From Limonium bicolor (Eukaryota > Streptophyta > Magnoliopsida > Caryophyllales > Plumbaginaceae): a stretch of DNA of 64,000 nucleotides. Positions 34,601 to 47,400 of the stretch are shown here, in pieces (position 1 is the first letter of the stretch; every line of letters starts with the position of its first letter). Under the pieces are notes generated by a model that had not been told where the DNA came from, made no database searches, and was given only the letters and a program-made list of their open reading frames with translations. The stretch is from the NCBI GenBank assembly GCA_023374045.1, contig CM041779.1:141505801-141569800 (forward strand), in the 5' to 3' direction. The position numbers and the translations under genes are program-made.

Positions 34601-35570
34601 ATTGGAAAATTTCCCTGTCCACATTGTTATTAGAATTTTTGAGTTCTACCCCACATTAGGCTTATGGTAGTATAACGCTCGGAATTTGTTTGTTCGTTTT
34701 CTTTTATAGGTGTCGTCATAACAAGGTCCAGTGTTACAGTATTGTGTGTACACAAGATTGGGACTGGAATTTGTTTATGACAGGATGGGTGTACTTACCA
34801 AATTTTTCCACACTCACAATATAGTCTCAGTTTACAATTTTGGTATTTCTATATAGTTGCATTGTAGTTAAAGGTCCCCATTACGGGCGACGGTCTGGCG
34901 GAGTTCAAGATGCTCCCGATCCGCTTGCCCCGATGTATTGGAAGATCCTTTCTACGACGTTACCGTAGCGATGGCGCTCGCCCCCGATGGTGCCTATCGC
35001 CAACGCTTGGTTATTTGTAAGTGAGGTAGGGTACTGAATTTGTTAACGTTATAAGGATAAAATTTTATACTTTCAGTATGAAGTCGCTTAGGCGGACTCT
35101 CAGGCTTGATAGCCTCTTCCCGCTACTCGGGGATTTATGTTTTTCAGTAGCATGATACACATTGGGTTGTGGCGGGAGGGGTACTGTCGGCGATAGTCCA
35201 TGCTCGGCTTCCACATAAAAGTGGACTGTCGCCAATGTACTCACGACGTAGGTATGTCTCCTCCTGACTGAGCTCTCAGCTGGACCATAACAGGGGTAAT
35301 GTTCCCGGGCCTTTATGCCCTTGGCCAGCTTCTTGGCCCACACCACCACTAGACATCGGTATTACCGTTCGTTTTTTCGTTACTCGATAACTCCTCATAT
35401 TACAGTCAACTCCTTTGAGCTCCTCAAGGCTAACACTTGCAAGCCAAAGGCTTTGCTAACACATAATTCCATTAAAGCAAAGACGTTTCGTACCTCACAA
35501 CGTTTCCCGTGTTTCCCAAGTCCTAAGCTCACTGTCTTAACCTAGTATCTCGTTATCAGAGCGGTACTCC
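31677..35570. other. Non-coding internal region of element B
   Basis: The plus strand is T-rich and pyrimidine-biased over about 31800-33950. I found no retroviral motif in any frame. Two hairpins with GCACTTGC/GCAAGTGC and GCGCTTGC/GCAAGCGC arms lie near 34421-34500. A minus frame near 34120-33960 gives MACYRRGRWNLIRYRS-like text without a recognised family. A 94-codon minus frame at 35349-35065 is in the leader and has no recognised domain. Confidence 0.5.
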
Positions 35571-35582
35571 GCTCTGATACCA
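35571..35582 (-). other. Primer binding site of element B
   Basis: The minus strand is TGGTATCAGAGC, four bases from the LTR edge at 35587, complementary to initiator tRNA-Met. GAGCGG and CCGCTC nearby form a small inverted repeat. Confidence 0.85.
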
Positions 35583-35586
35583 CTTT

Positions 35587-38500
35587 TGTAACACCCCTCT
35601 CCATAATCACGATATAATCCCTCACGTAGCAATAAATAAAAACGTCTCGCAGCAGAAAATAAATAACAATTACAAAACTCACTCGGGTGTCACCGGCCAT
35701 TACTCGCCCATGCGAGCAACGTAGCCAAACTACATCCAACTTCCAAAGTAAACAAACTGCTAACCGCGTGATAACGAGAAACTCCTATACATCATACTAA
35801 GTCCACAAATCATAAACATCGACAAGTGAGCATCTACCCAATCCTGAAAATACACAACCTTACCATAATACCATGCACCATCTTCATTTCTATACAACAT
35901 CTCCAATTACCCTGTTCCTGCTCTTCAGCTCCGACAAAGATCAACAACCTGAAATGGTGTAGTATCAGCGATAGACGCTGAGTATGCCGGGCCTGGACCC
36001 TAATGGTCACTTGTCATTTTAACCATCTTATTATTAGATTGGTTTTATGCCTTTCATTTTACAGTTATAAACAATACTGTAATAAACATGCACAATCAAT
36101 TTAACCATCCATCCAAATATCCATAAACATCCAACCATCCATTTAATATTCCATGCAACATTTATATATCGAACGTATCGAATAATAACAATATAATGTA
36201 CAATGTACATTCGCCGTAGCGTACAGTTTTCATATTTGATTATCTTAGCCTTGTAGGCTCCATCCAACCATCAACACACAATGCAATCACCACAAGTATA
36301 ACCAATGAACAACAAGCGAAAACAACGAGAATAATAAACAAGTATTAAGTCTCATCCATGGTATTGTTCGCCACTGTATAAGTCTCAATTGTTTTAGTTG
36401 TTCAGTTATACCTAGTGACAATGTCTCGTTAAAACGACATGTCTCTAGTTACCCATATATTATGGCGGGTCACCCACGGCAGTAGCCACTCCAACGGTAG
36501 AGTCTCCGACCAACGAGCCATTCTAGCTCACGGGAAATTTTCTTGATACTTACGGACCCGTACGCGGACATCCTGGTATCGTTTTTGTGATCACAACGCG
36601 CACCAAGAGCCACATCCTCTTGGCTTTACTTCCATTCCATTAATTAATTAATTACACCATCGCATCGCATTACCAAATTTTCTAACACAGCAGACTAAGG
36701 TCATTAGTCCAATCCGGAGTCTGTAAACTCGGGATCCAGTGTTAGATACGAGAGCGGCGTATAGAAAAGGCCAATGCTCCGTACAAAGTCTCAAATAATA
36801 TGTATGTGTTATTATCATAGTGCTACAACGTTTTACTTACGTTCCTTATATTTCCTATAAGATAGCACCATAGCCGCTAGTTCGTTTTTATATATATAGG
36901 TTCATATATACGAACCCATACTGTTAACTCAACAACAGTAAATAATAAGCAACTATAAATACATAGTTCATGCATATTAATTAACACATTCAGACAAACA
37001 ATCTTATCACAGATCACACAGAAGTCTAAACTGAGGAAGCCCTCAAAGACGAATCAGAGACACATTAACAACATACAAGTTATATCAACCAAATCCGAGC
37101 CCAAGGAGCAACCTTAGGACAACTCAGCAAACCCCTTTACATACCGTTCACCCTGACTGTATTACGGTGGAGTATGAGTCAGCAAGATCCTACGCTCCGT
37201 GTAGTCCGTTAGCTCATCAAGCGTCCTTGTCGGAAGTATACTCTAAACGGTAATAAAACTATAAGTCAGTCTCCATGACTAACTACATCCGGTATTTCCG
37301 AATAATAAGCAGCCCCGACAGTTCACCTCTGTTTTCTACAGTTGTTGTTACGGGTTTCTCTAAAACAGTCGGTTTTGTTACTTATAACACGTACGTCATA
37401 ATTTTTCAACTGTTAAGTTTAATTCATTATTTCCTTTTTAATCTTATCCACCGTCTAGTTTAGGTACGTAACCCATAGTTGCATGTATGCATGCATGATT
37501 GTATTATAGTATTATTTATTTATTTTTTAATATAACCACCACCATTTAATCATATGGTTTCCAACCAAAATATATATCCACCTTATACACATTATTCTTG
37601 TGTATGTATATATTTACCACGTAGGTAATTCCCATGAGTTTAATAAACTCTTATATTTCATGTTACTTTTTATCATCTTTTATTAGATGATCATCCCCAT
37701 TAGTTGTATCATATTGTACAACTTATATTAAGATTATTATCCTAACATGAGTAACATTTTATGTTGTATAACTATAACTTCTAAGGTTTATTCAATAAAT
37801 ACCTTAGTTTATAAATCCCATTTATTTATAGTTTGTCACATTATTTTATGTGAGTACCCTTTCTTATATTAATTCCATTAAACCACCTTAATATCATATA
37901 ATTGTCATAACATTTATGACATTGTAGACCATAGTCTAAAATTCATTTTCCAATTCTTATTAATTCGGTATAGCCCTTGAATTTATTTAAATTCCCTTTT
38001 TTGACCACATAACATTATGTAATGTTATACCAAAATACTAATATCATTTGCTATGATATTTTTATTTCCTTTAACTTATAACCTATGGTTATTTTTCATA
38101 AATTCCGAATAGACCTCAATATACATTTTATATTGTCATTAGGCCCAATTTATAACATATAGTTTGATAATATCATTAAAACTATATATTATACATATAT
38201 CTCAACAAATACTCTTATATAATTCTAAAAATCTCCAAATTTTATACTTAGGATATAAATCACTATATTAACCAAGCCAACACATTATTTTCGGTATTTA
38301 CACTCTATACCCAAAAAAATTTCATGAATTCATTATTTAATTCTCCAATGTTTCTTTAAGTTCATAAATTGATTATTTATGTTATAAATTTTGGTCAAGG
38401 CTTTTAACTTGGTCAATGTTGACCCAATATACACTAGTTTGACCATAGGTTTATGTATTTGCGGTTTTGACCATACTTCCTCAAAAATTACAATTTGACC

Positions 38501-41068
38501 CCCATAATTTATAAAACTTAATAAAATTCATAAAACAACTCTTTTAACTTATAGTTTTTGGTTTATAATTATTCAGTCCCTAAATTTATTTAAATTGCAA
38601 ATAACCCCAAATCCTTACGGTAATGTTTATTATTGTTTTAAATTCATTTCTAGCTTAATGTAACAATTAAATTAAATGGCCTAAAATGCTTGGCCTTATT
38701 ACAATAATTAGCATAGAACAAAATTACATATAAATGTCATAGAAACTATATTGATTACGGTTTATTATATAGTTTTTCTTTAATGTTTCCTAAAATTATT
38801 TAATTAATTCCTATGACATAATATGTCATTTAAACCTTATATTATCAACTAAAAATGTTATTAAACATTATAATACATAGTGAAGCTATTTTAAGCTCCA
38901 TTCACTCACGGCTTGTATTTAATGTAACCGAATAACATATAAACTTTATCATATACTAAGTTAAGTATACTTACAATGTTTTCAAGCAAATCCAAGCAGC
39001 CAAGTCTCCAAATGCTCACGGCTGTTTTGGATAAAATTTCTTAAGTTAGTTTTTTTTTTGCATAACTAACACATAAGCTTAATAACATAGCATTTAATGG
39101 TGGATTTTTCCTTACTTTGTTAAGTATATGCTTAAGCTTCTTCTCCTTCCTTTTTGTGCAGGTTTTTCCCCATGGTACAACATCATTTCAGTAGCATTTT
39201 GCCAAGGAAGACAGAAGCATTAGTCTTATGATTCAACCAACACTTAAGGACAAACAAAGCTTACTTTAGTATGGATTTTACTTTGACGTTATGGAGTATA
39301 GCAGGGTGGGTTCACGCCTGCATAATGGACGCAATTCCAGTTGTTAAAACACCATCTCTTACAGCACCCAAACCGGTAGAATATGGGTGAAAATCTTTAC
39401 CGATAGCTTGTTAAATCAAGGTGGTGTATATGGGTCTTGTCACCACATGGACATGGAAGCTTCTCCTCTGTTTTTTTTTGCATGAAGGAAGCAACATATA
39501 TGCTGGGTATTTCCTCTGGTTTGGACGTAAAGAAAACAAGAAAGAGAGCTCAAAACCAGGTAGAAGTATTACCGGTAAGCAAGGAAGAAAAGAGTGGGAA
39601 AGAACTCACCACAAGCTTGGTGTAGCAAGGGTGCTTGCGTGAGTTTTGTTTCTTCACAAGCTAGGTGTTTTTTTTTCTGGTTTTCCCACGTAAAGAAGCA
39701 AGGTTGAGCTGATAACTTCTGGGTATGTAACCGGTAGTAAAGAAGAAGGAATGAGCTAGATTCTAGCATGGATTTTTACTGTTGTTTTGATAGTATAATG
39801 CTTCCCTTTCCTTCTATAATTTTTTTTTTCCACCGTATAACACTCCTCCTATTGCCCCTAGTACAGTAATAAGTTCTATAGCTCCAGTGGTTTGTCTTTG
39901 TAGCTGGGCATTGTTCTCAGTGGAAGAACAGCAGGGAAGAGGTCAGGAGCTTGCGCTGGAAGGAGAAGGAAATGGTATTGCAGAAGAAGAAAAAAAAGAA
40001 GTCGGCTGATGCTGAGTAGGTAAGTATAGATTGGCAAGAAAGTGAAGTGAAGAAGTTTCTATGTCTAAACAATTCGCTTTAGCTTGTAGGAGTTGTTGGG
40101 TATGATTGGTAGTAGTAGTACGATAGGAAAGAAATTGATTGACATGATATATATATTATATATACATGTCAGAGCTTATTTTATTTATGTGGCATTCGGT
40201 AGCTTTAATTGTAAGAACTTTGGCTCTGCAAATGGATATGGACGGTACAATATGCAGGCGGCAATGAGTATCCAATGAAGAAAGGTGAGTCATTAAAGTA
40301 ATGTTATAAAAGTAGTAATTATCTCTTACTTTATTAAATCAATTTGGTGAGTCAATTATAGTTGCTAGAATCATCCGTATGTCAAGGGGACAACCCATAT
40401 TAAACGGCACTAGGTAGTCAAAAGTGAATGGCTTTGTTTCATTTAATTAAGTAAAGTGCTTGTCTTTACTTTAGTAAGGTGAAAATAATAAGCTACATTT
40501 AATAGTATATGGGATCGGTTGGTGCTCTGTAATGAGCCTTAAACTGACGTGAATAATAGCCAAGGTCAAAGGAAATATATTGACCATAGACTAGATTAAG
40601 AGATTTAAGTGTTATTTAGCACCATTTGGTTATTATTCACAAACAAATGCACATATTATTATTTTTTTGTAAAACTTTGAATTGGACATTTTAATGTGGT
40701 ACATTATGTCATATTAGTATATTTAAGGGTATTCAAGACCCTAAAATCAAACAGAACTCATTTTGGAGCCAATCTCACAAAAATGTGGTTTAAGAAAGCT
40801 TAGTGCACCTTTTATGTTCTAGTGCGTTTCTGAGCTTGGTTTCCCTTGGAAATGGTTTTAATCTGTTCGTTTATGTGTTATAAGGCTCAGGTTAAAATTT
40901 TAGGCCAAACGGAGTTCGTTTGAATATTTAATCACCCTTAAAGGTCAACGGTGTAATACTTGTTTTCTGTTAAACTTTGTTGTGTTTAATTTACTTTTAA
41001 GGCATGTTTAGGCCTTAATTTAATTGATTATATGTTTAATCAATATTTAATTAAGTAGGGGTATTTCA
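35587..41068 (-). repeat. 5' LTR of element B (5482 bp)
   Basis: The plus strand starts TGTAACACCCCTCTCC and ends TAGGGGTATTTCA. 35587-37500 is an inverted match to about 7100-9015, and more diverged inverted similarity continues to about 39000. It includes the shared GGCATACTCAGCGTCTATCG block (inverse). No ORF is convincing. Confidence 0.9.
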
Positions 41069-42071
41069 GTTTCGGCCACGCGTGAGGATGCGGAGTCACG
41101 AGAGGTTGGTTCCAATTCCTGACTCTTAAACTAGTCCGCGGCCCAAATCCCTTAAGTGGGTAGCATCCCGGATTAGTGAGTCAAGTAAATCCCGGATGTG
41201 GGACGGTGTAGTCCCCAAGGCCGGAGGTCCCGACGACTTGACTTGAGTATAAGTAAGTAAGAATGAGCAAGTAAGTAATTGAAAGTAAGTAATTGTAAGT
41301 AAGAAGAAGTAAGTAATGAGTAAAAGAGTAAAGCATTCCGATTAACCCGGATGCTCAATGTGGCTAACCTTGTGAAGGTAAGTAAGTTGTGTGCTACTAC
41401 ATTGTTGCCTTGAATTATGTAATGAATTGTAAAGCATGTATATTGTATGAAGAGCATGTATGTATGAGTAATGAATGGCATGTTTAGTGGACGTCAAATA
41501 GTCGGCGTGCCCTAGCTAGCACGCGGTATATGCGGAGTCCATATGCAGCTTTTGCTGAGCCCCTTGGGGCACCATTTTTACTACACGCAGGTACTCGAGA
41601 TTGATGAAGATGTGAAGATCTACTTCCAATTCTTTTATCTTCTTTTTGGAATGTAAACATTGAATTTATGATGGGTGTACTAAGTAGTACACGGCTGTAA
41701 CTTTTGATTAGCCGGTGTACCATGGGGTACACCTTTTTGGATTTTGATAGAATGGGGCATTGGTATAAATGAGTAGGTAACTAAACTCATTCTTTTGGAA
41801 CTTAGGGATGGAAATGTAATCATATACTTTAAATACTCGGTGATCCAGGATGTAAGTGTTTGACACATGTTATTTTGGTAAGTAATTTAGTAGCTCGTGT
41901 GTTATGTTCATCAGACCGTGACTGTAAGTATTAGTAGCCTAGCTAGCCGTATGGGCGGTTAGCGGCATTGTTTCACCCGCCGTAGTAAGTATGTATTAAT
42001 TCCACTGCGAACTCGTAGGATTAATAGGACGATTAGACGGTAAGCATAGGATTAGCGGTTGGGGTGTTACA
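41069..42071 (+). repeat. Family-A LTR fragment D, plus strand, host of element B
   Basis: It is the reverse complement of about 16655-17664 and ends GGTTGGGGTGTTACA. It begins exactly where the element-B LTR ends, so B inserted in it. The five bases after its end are GCTAG. It contains two palindromes with GTGTAC arms, 41675-41692 and 41714-41733. Orientation is opposite to element A. Confidence 0.85.
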
Positions 42072-42500
42072 GCTAGTACGCGGGGTATGCGGAAGTCATA
42101 TGCAGCGTAAGCTGAGCCCCTTGGGGCAATGTTTTTATTGTACAGGTACCGAAGCAGTTATGGTCAGGGTAAGAGACCGGCGGCTATGCTTAGATAGCTG
42201 GAAAGGAATTGTAGATAGTAGTGAATTGTATAAGGCTTGTATCCTTAGAAGTATAAGTGTACCAAACGGTACACCCCTTTGTACTTAGAAAGTAAGTAGT
42301 TTGTGAAGAGTGGGTAGATGGTAGACCCTTAATGAGTATTTATACACTTGAAAGTACCGTTGTATTTGTATTTGGATTTGGATCTTAGTAAACTCGGTGT
42401 AATATGTTGTATAGTAATTTTGGGAGTATTGTATGGAGTGGAGAATTTGTATTACCCGGTTGGTAATGGGAGTATGTATTGTAATGGTGTAGTACTCGGG
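42072..42500 (+). repeat. Older, diverged LTR fragment E related to family A
   Basis: It repeats in diverged form what lies at 41511-41740: a CTAG-TACGCGG stretch, GCTGAGCCCCTTGGGGCA and a GTGTACC/GGTACACC palindrome (42257-42274). The text then drifts away, and no LTR end is visible before copia sequence begins. The right limit is approximate. Confidence 0.6.
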
Positions 42501-42790
42501 TATTCCGGTCCATCACCCAGGGAGACTGTATCTGTCCCAGTATACTCGATGGCTTCCAGATTCAATTTAGACAGATCACCCATAAAAGGGTGACTGATAG
42601 TAGTATCTGGCATCCAAGCTTATCCGGTATATCTCTCTGTGGCATTAGCAGTGATGCTAGATGGGGGCTTAGGTTGATAAGAAAAATTGAACCTATGATA
42701 ACAAGCAGAGGCATCATGACCTCGCTTAAAACAGATCTGAAACTATGGCCTAGTGTTAAGTTGGCCAGAAAAATTGGTAGAGGTAGTAGA

Positions 42791-43650
42791 TTAAGAAGTA
42801 TTATAATAGTTCTTGGATTGAGAATCCCTGCCTCGTCCTCTATTAGACTGAGATCTGCCCCTCCCTAAAAAGTTGTTTTGTCTGGATTTGTTATCTGTGG
42901 TGTAGGGTTGAGTGTTTGTGGAGTTTAGAGAAACAGAATTGTGAATAACACGGTTTTGTTGATTAAGCCAAGTTTCTGTAGATAAAAGAAAACTATAGAT
43001 CTGGGAAGGGGAGCAAGGGTCAGATCTGGTCAAGATATTGGTAACCAAAACATTATACTCGAAGGGAAATCCTTTGAGCACATAGCTCCAGAATTCTTGA
43101 TTTGAGACTAGATGGCTAGAGAGAGCACGAGAGTCAACTAAAGCTCAAGCTCGATTATATAATCAGAGGTAACATATTCATTACAGATTTCTCGATCGAG
43201 GCTAATTGCATATGCAATTGCCCGATCTACGCATTTGATTGAACAGCAAAGGTAGCACTGAGATAGTCTCATACTGTAGCTGAGTTTTCAAGGCCTACAA
43301 CCTGGCCAATGATAGATTCACTGAGAGATGCGAGCAGAAAGGCGAGGATCAGCTGATCCTGGTTGACACCATTTGACAAACTCATTGGTGCTGGATCCGT
43401 CGGGCAAAGGAACTGGACAAAGATGGGAACTGTCAATGAATTTATAGAGATCAACACCACGAAGGAAAGGAACCAGAACACCCTTCCAAATGCGGTAATT
43501 GTCTACTTTCAATTTCACTAAATTTGTAGCAGCGGATAGAATTTGATGTGTGTTTGTGGTTGTGGTGGTTAGTGGTTACAGGAACGTTGGACAAGGTATT
43601 CCCGAAAGTGTTACCAATGGTTCTCCAGACGATGATTGCTCTGAAGATCT
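42791..43650 (-). pseudogene. Copia gag remnant
   Basis: The N-terminal part (about 43560-43318) reads NLVKLKVDNYRIWKGVLVPF and LRGVDLYKFIDSSHLCP, then, in a shifted frame, DQLILAFLLASLSESIIGQV, the usual copia gag (UBN2-type) start. A second block (43081-42791) gives LKGFPFEYNVLVTNILTRS, SQIYSFLLSTETWLNQQNR and an Arg/Gly-rich tail with GRGRSQSNRGRGRDSQSK. Several frameshifts and stops separate the parts. It is not functional. Confidence 0.75.
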
Positions 43651-43738
43651 TTCAGCCACGGCGGGTAAAAGGAAGAGACCGACATGAAGGCGGAAAAAAA
43701 AGGTTAGACGTTAGCCAATTTAACTCTTGATACCATAG

Positions 43739-43955
43739 TGAAAACTGAAAAGCGAGAGACTGTAATGATGCTCACAAGATATTTATTGATTGATTATTGT
43801 ATTTATAACCTTACACATGTATTTATAGTGTTATTGTAGAAGGTACTAGACATAACAAGGGCTGGACTTATTCTTATAAGACTGAATGGGCTACGTATTA
43901 TCGGGCCTAATACCAGGCCCAAGACTCAGGCTAATACTAACATCACAGCCCAACA
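43739..43955 (-). repeat. Copia LTR (217 bp)
   Basis: The plus strand runs TGAAAACTGAAAAGC to CACAGCCCAACA, so the minus strand starts TGTTGGGCTGTGATG and ends CAGTTTTCA. The outer flank is ATTAA (43956-43960). The primer site complement TCTTGATACCA lies just inside. Confidence 0.75.
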
Positions 43956-44409
43956 ATTAATTAGGACGTTTTGTATTCTCGCATGACAGGAGAGAAACAT
44001 GCTGTAGAAAAAGAGTAATACAAAAAATAGTAAAGGAGTAATCAAATGTACAAAATTGATAGGTACGGATCGAGTATAAGTTTCACAAAGAGCAAAAATG
44101 TGCATCAGTTGGATGTTGATCTTTTTCTTTTGTCAGCGTACATGTGTATAGAGAATTCTAAGACATACGCTTAGCTTGTATATACACTCCATTTAACTTC
44201 TCTGCTTGCTTAGACCAATAGAATAAGAGAGAAAAAAGCAATGCTAGTATATAACTAGGTAATATAACATACATTATGTGCATATTTCCACATATAAACC
44301 AAAAAAACCGTCTGAACATTTGTGTACTTATTCATACACACAAATCAATCAGTCGGTCAAGATTAGAATGCCGTAAAAGAAAAAAAAAAAGGAGTTGGAT
44401 TCTTTCTTC
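43956..44409. other. Intergenic and 3' flank of the ARM-repeat gene
   Basis: No ORF or repeat terminus is seen. It presumably holds the 3' untranslated region and polyadenylation signal of the minus-strand gene that ends at 44410; several AT-rich AATAAA-like words occur on that strand. Confidence 0.4.
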
Positions 44410-47400
44410 TCAGTAAGGCAGACTCTTGGAACTGGAACTCACAATCAATGACTTGAGTCTGCTCGAACTTTGTTCGCCAGACGGTAAATTAGCTCTCCTG
44501 GTAATAACTTCCATATTCCTATACAAGCTCTGTTTCACCATCCTCTTAATCAACTTCTTCCCTTCCTTATTCTCCCTCTCACTCACCGGCGATCCAATAA
44601 AATCCCTTGAAGTCGAAGACAACCCCAACTGTGGGCTCAAGCAATGTCTAAGCCGGTCATTCCCTCGCTCATCTTTAAACCACTGAAGCAATCTCAGTGC
44701 CCTCTTCTGGGCCAAAGCACTCCCTAACAATCCCACTTCGAGGAGAACCGGTACGATCCCGGACGCCTCCATTTTTTCTCGTGTCTTGGAGCTCTGGTGT
44801 GCTAAGATCATTAGTATGTAGAGTGAGAGCTCCTGGCACTTGGGTTTGTCTTCCCAACCGACAATCTCGATTAAGTTTTCCGGGACGAGTGGGTGATTTT
44901 CCATGGCTTTTTTGCCTGTGGAAGTTATGACTAGGTTGCCGAGTGTGGCGAGGGATTTTTCTGAGAATGGTTTGGTGGATGAGAGGGTTAGAAGGATGTT
45001 AACGACGTCGTTTGTGACGAGGAGAGGTGAGTTTTCTAAAATGGTTGAGAGGTTGTATAGGGATGTTAAACAGGCGTCTTTGAGTTGTGGGGTGGATGTG
45101 GAGTTGAGAACAGAGGAGAGGAAGGGAAGGATTGGTGATGGGTCGAGAGGGAGTTGGGCTGTGTTTGGGAGTGAAGATATGGACATGATTAAAATTGCGA
45201 GATCATGCTTTGTGGGCTCTTCTAGTTTGGTGGGTTCGTTTGGAATTGCGGACAGGATTCCCGCTTCAACCATCCGGGTAGTGTTCCTGCAAGAAGTAAA
45301 ACCGAACAGCGTGATCAGAACGAATGAATTCTCTTCTTTTGTTTTATTTTCTGAAAGAGTTGCTGAACTACCTACCAATGATATACAACTTATTATTGTT
45401 ATGCATAGCAGTAGCAGCATAGGATTTCAAAGTTCCAACATAGAAGACCAAATTTTAAGAGATGCTTAGAGGAGTCAAAGAGTGGTGGGAGGGAGGGTAG
45501 CCCTACCATACCTACACTACTCATTAAAACACATTATTGAAAAATGTAGGTCAAACCAATTATTTCCAAAAAAAGAAAAGTAGAATTATATGTGGGTCAG
45601 ACCAAACTGATCTAGTGCATCAGAAGGAAGCAAACTAGTATATTATGCTTGTGATGGCCATCCGTGATAAAAAAAGGAGGGAATAAGGTCGCGGGGATCG
45701 ACAGAAAGTGGGTGGTATTATTGCTGGGGCCATATCGGCTGGATGCGAACTGGTTATCCCCATTGGCCCCGTTGTACCCCACTCCCAAACAGCTCCAAAT
45801 GAATTTACATGGACGGATGGGATATAATAGTGCAGCACATTTCAAAAGGGAAAGTAGACTAGTAGAGGTCCGGGTGCGTGTACCCACTTTATAGTAATAA
45901 GCGTTACTTACTACTTAGATCCAACGCTTTATATAGTTTTTCAGCTTTCAAAACTTTATTAGCTTTTCACCTATCGAGTTTGCTCACCAGTTGACACTTA
46001 GGTATTGGATTATACCTATAATGATATAAAAGAAAAACCAAAATGAGGCGAAAAATACATATTGGAGGAGTTATCTTTTTATAGATCCTAAATAAATAAG
46101 AGAAACGGGGAGAGAATGTAATAAAAAATACTCAGTTGGCGATCCAAATCCACTTTCCTTTTTCTCTTTCATTTTAATTATTTTTACAACTCACCCACTT
46201 TTTTTTCCTCCAGGTGAGCTGAGATAACGATCATGCCTAGCAACTAGCCTCGGTACTTGGTTGATTATAACTTTGTAACTTAATCACTACTCGTATTATG
46301 AGTATTAAGGTATCCACAGTGGTGTGGATTCCACCCATATTTGTCAGTAAGAAATTAAAAAAAGAGCTGCAGTGGTGTGGAATCCACACCAATTCTCTTT
46401 CATCGTTCCTTATTTAAGCAACGTATGGAAAACTAAATTCATTGGTTGTTTCTCTGTCTTGTCTGACACATACAATAAAAAAAATATTTACTGCTTTCTA
46501 AAATAATTTTACGATTCTTATCTCAACTACATCTTACTTAATATTAATACATTAAATAAAATAGTGGGAGGAGTGAGAAGGTTAAGAAACTCCCTTATTG
46601 TAGGGATGAACAAATGAATTGAGTTGCTTTTCTATTAAGAAACCCATAACCATTGCAGATGCCCTTAACCAGCTGAAGATATGTCAGTTAGACCTAGAAA
46701 TTACGGGGAAGTGATGGGGATCTAGTCTAGCTGTAATGTGCATTGGGGAATGAATTCGCATGTATGGGAACTAAGGGTAACATACAGCTGTCTAATCTTG
46801 AAATTAGGGGCTTGGCTCTGATCTTAGCAGGGGCAATTACTTGTAATTTCCTTGGGAGATCAGAATCTATCTTTTTCCTCTTCTCCCCCGACATATATCT
46901 GGACGAATAAACCAACTAATCCTGTCCCTTTAACTCTCCTCCTCATATGTGCTGTGCACGTGAGAGTTGGATCTTTCTCTTTGTCACTACTGCTTCCCTA
47001 ACACTAATAAGTCAACTGCACATTAATTTACTTTAAAGGTGCAGCCAGCAGCAGCGTCGCAAATTTTCTAGTATCGTCTACTTCAGCATTGTGATCACAC
47101 GGACCCCATAAATTAAATTATGTGTGGGTTAAGGTAAATCTTTTCTTTTTTTGAGCATGGAATCCTATAAATCTTAAAAAGGATCGAATGTGTTTTTAAT
47201 CTAATTTAAACATATTCAAAACATCTACCCTCAACTTAATAAATTTTAAACTTTTTGCATAGCTTGGATATATCAAGTTTGTTAGCTTATAATACGTTAT
47301 AACAAAGAAAAAAAAAGTCATGAATACAAAAAAAAAAAAAAAAACTTATATTAATAACGAAGGTAGTCGTCATAGTGTAACTTACGTAACGGATCCCTTA

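Larger units (their letters stand above)
29344..41068 (-). mobile_element. Young non-autonomous chromovirus relative (family B) with 5.48-kb LTRs
   Basis: On the minus strand the order is a complete LTR (41068-35587), initiator-Met primer site (35582-35571), a 4.5-kb internal region almost without coding sequence, a chromodomain tail remnant, purine tract, and the second LTR (31043 down to the gap at 29344). The assembled 1.7 kb of the second LTR matches 39368-41068 with about five substitutions and about ten short indels by eye, so insertion was recent. The LTRs share ends and architecture with families A and C. It probably depends on an autonomous relative for all proteins. It inserted in a plus-strand family-A LTR; the right flank is GTTTC. 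Confidence 0.85.
42600..43955 (-). mobile_element. Decayed Ty1/copia element with one short LTR
   Basis: On the minus strand an LTR (43955-43739) is followed by TATGGTATCAAGAG, an initiator-Met primer site, then gag fragments. Protease, integrase, RT and the second LTR are absent. The left junction with LTR fragment E is diffuse, around 42500-42640. Confidence 0.75.

Noticed and set aside
43956..44409. Second copia LTR before the ARM-repeat gene.
   Set aside because: No sequence like 43739-43955 recurs here.
44426..45469. Plus-strand frames opposite the ARM-repeat exon.
   Set aside because: They are antisense shadows of the coding exon with no recognisable domain.
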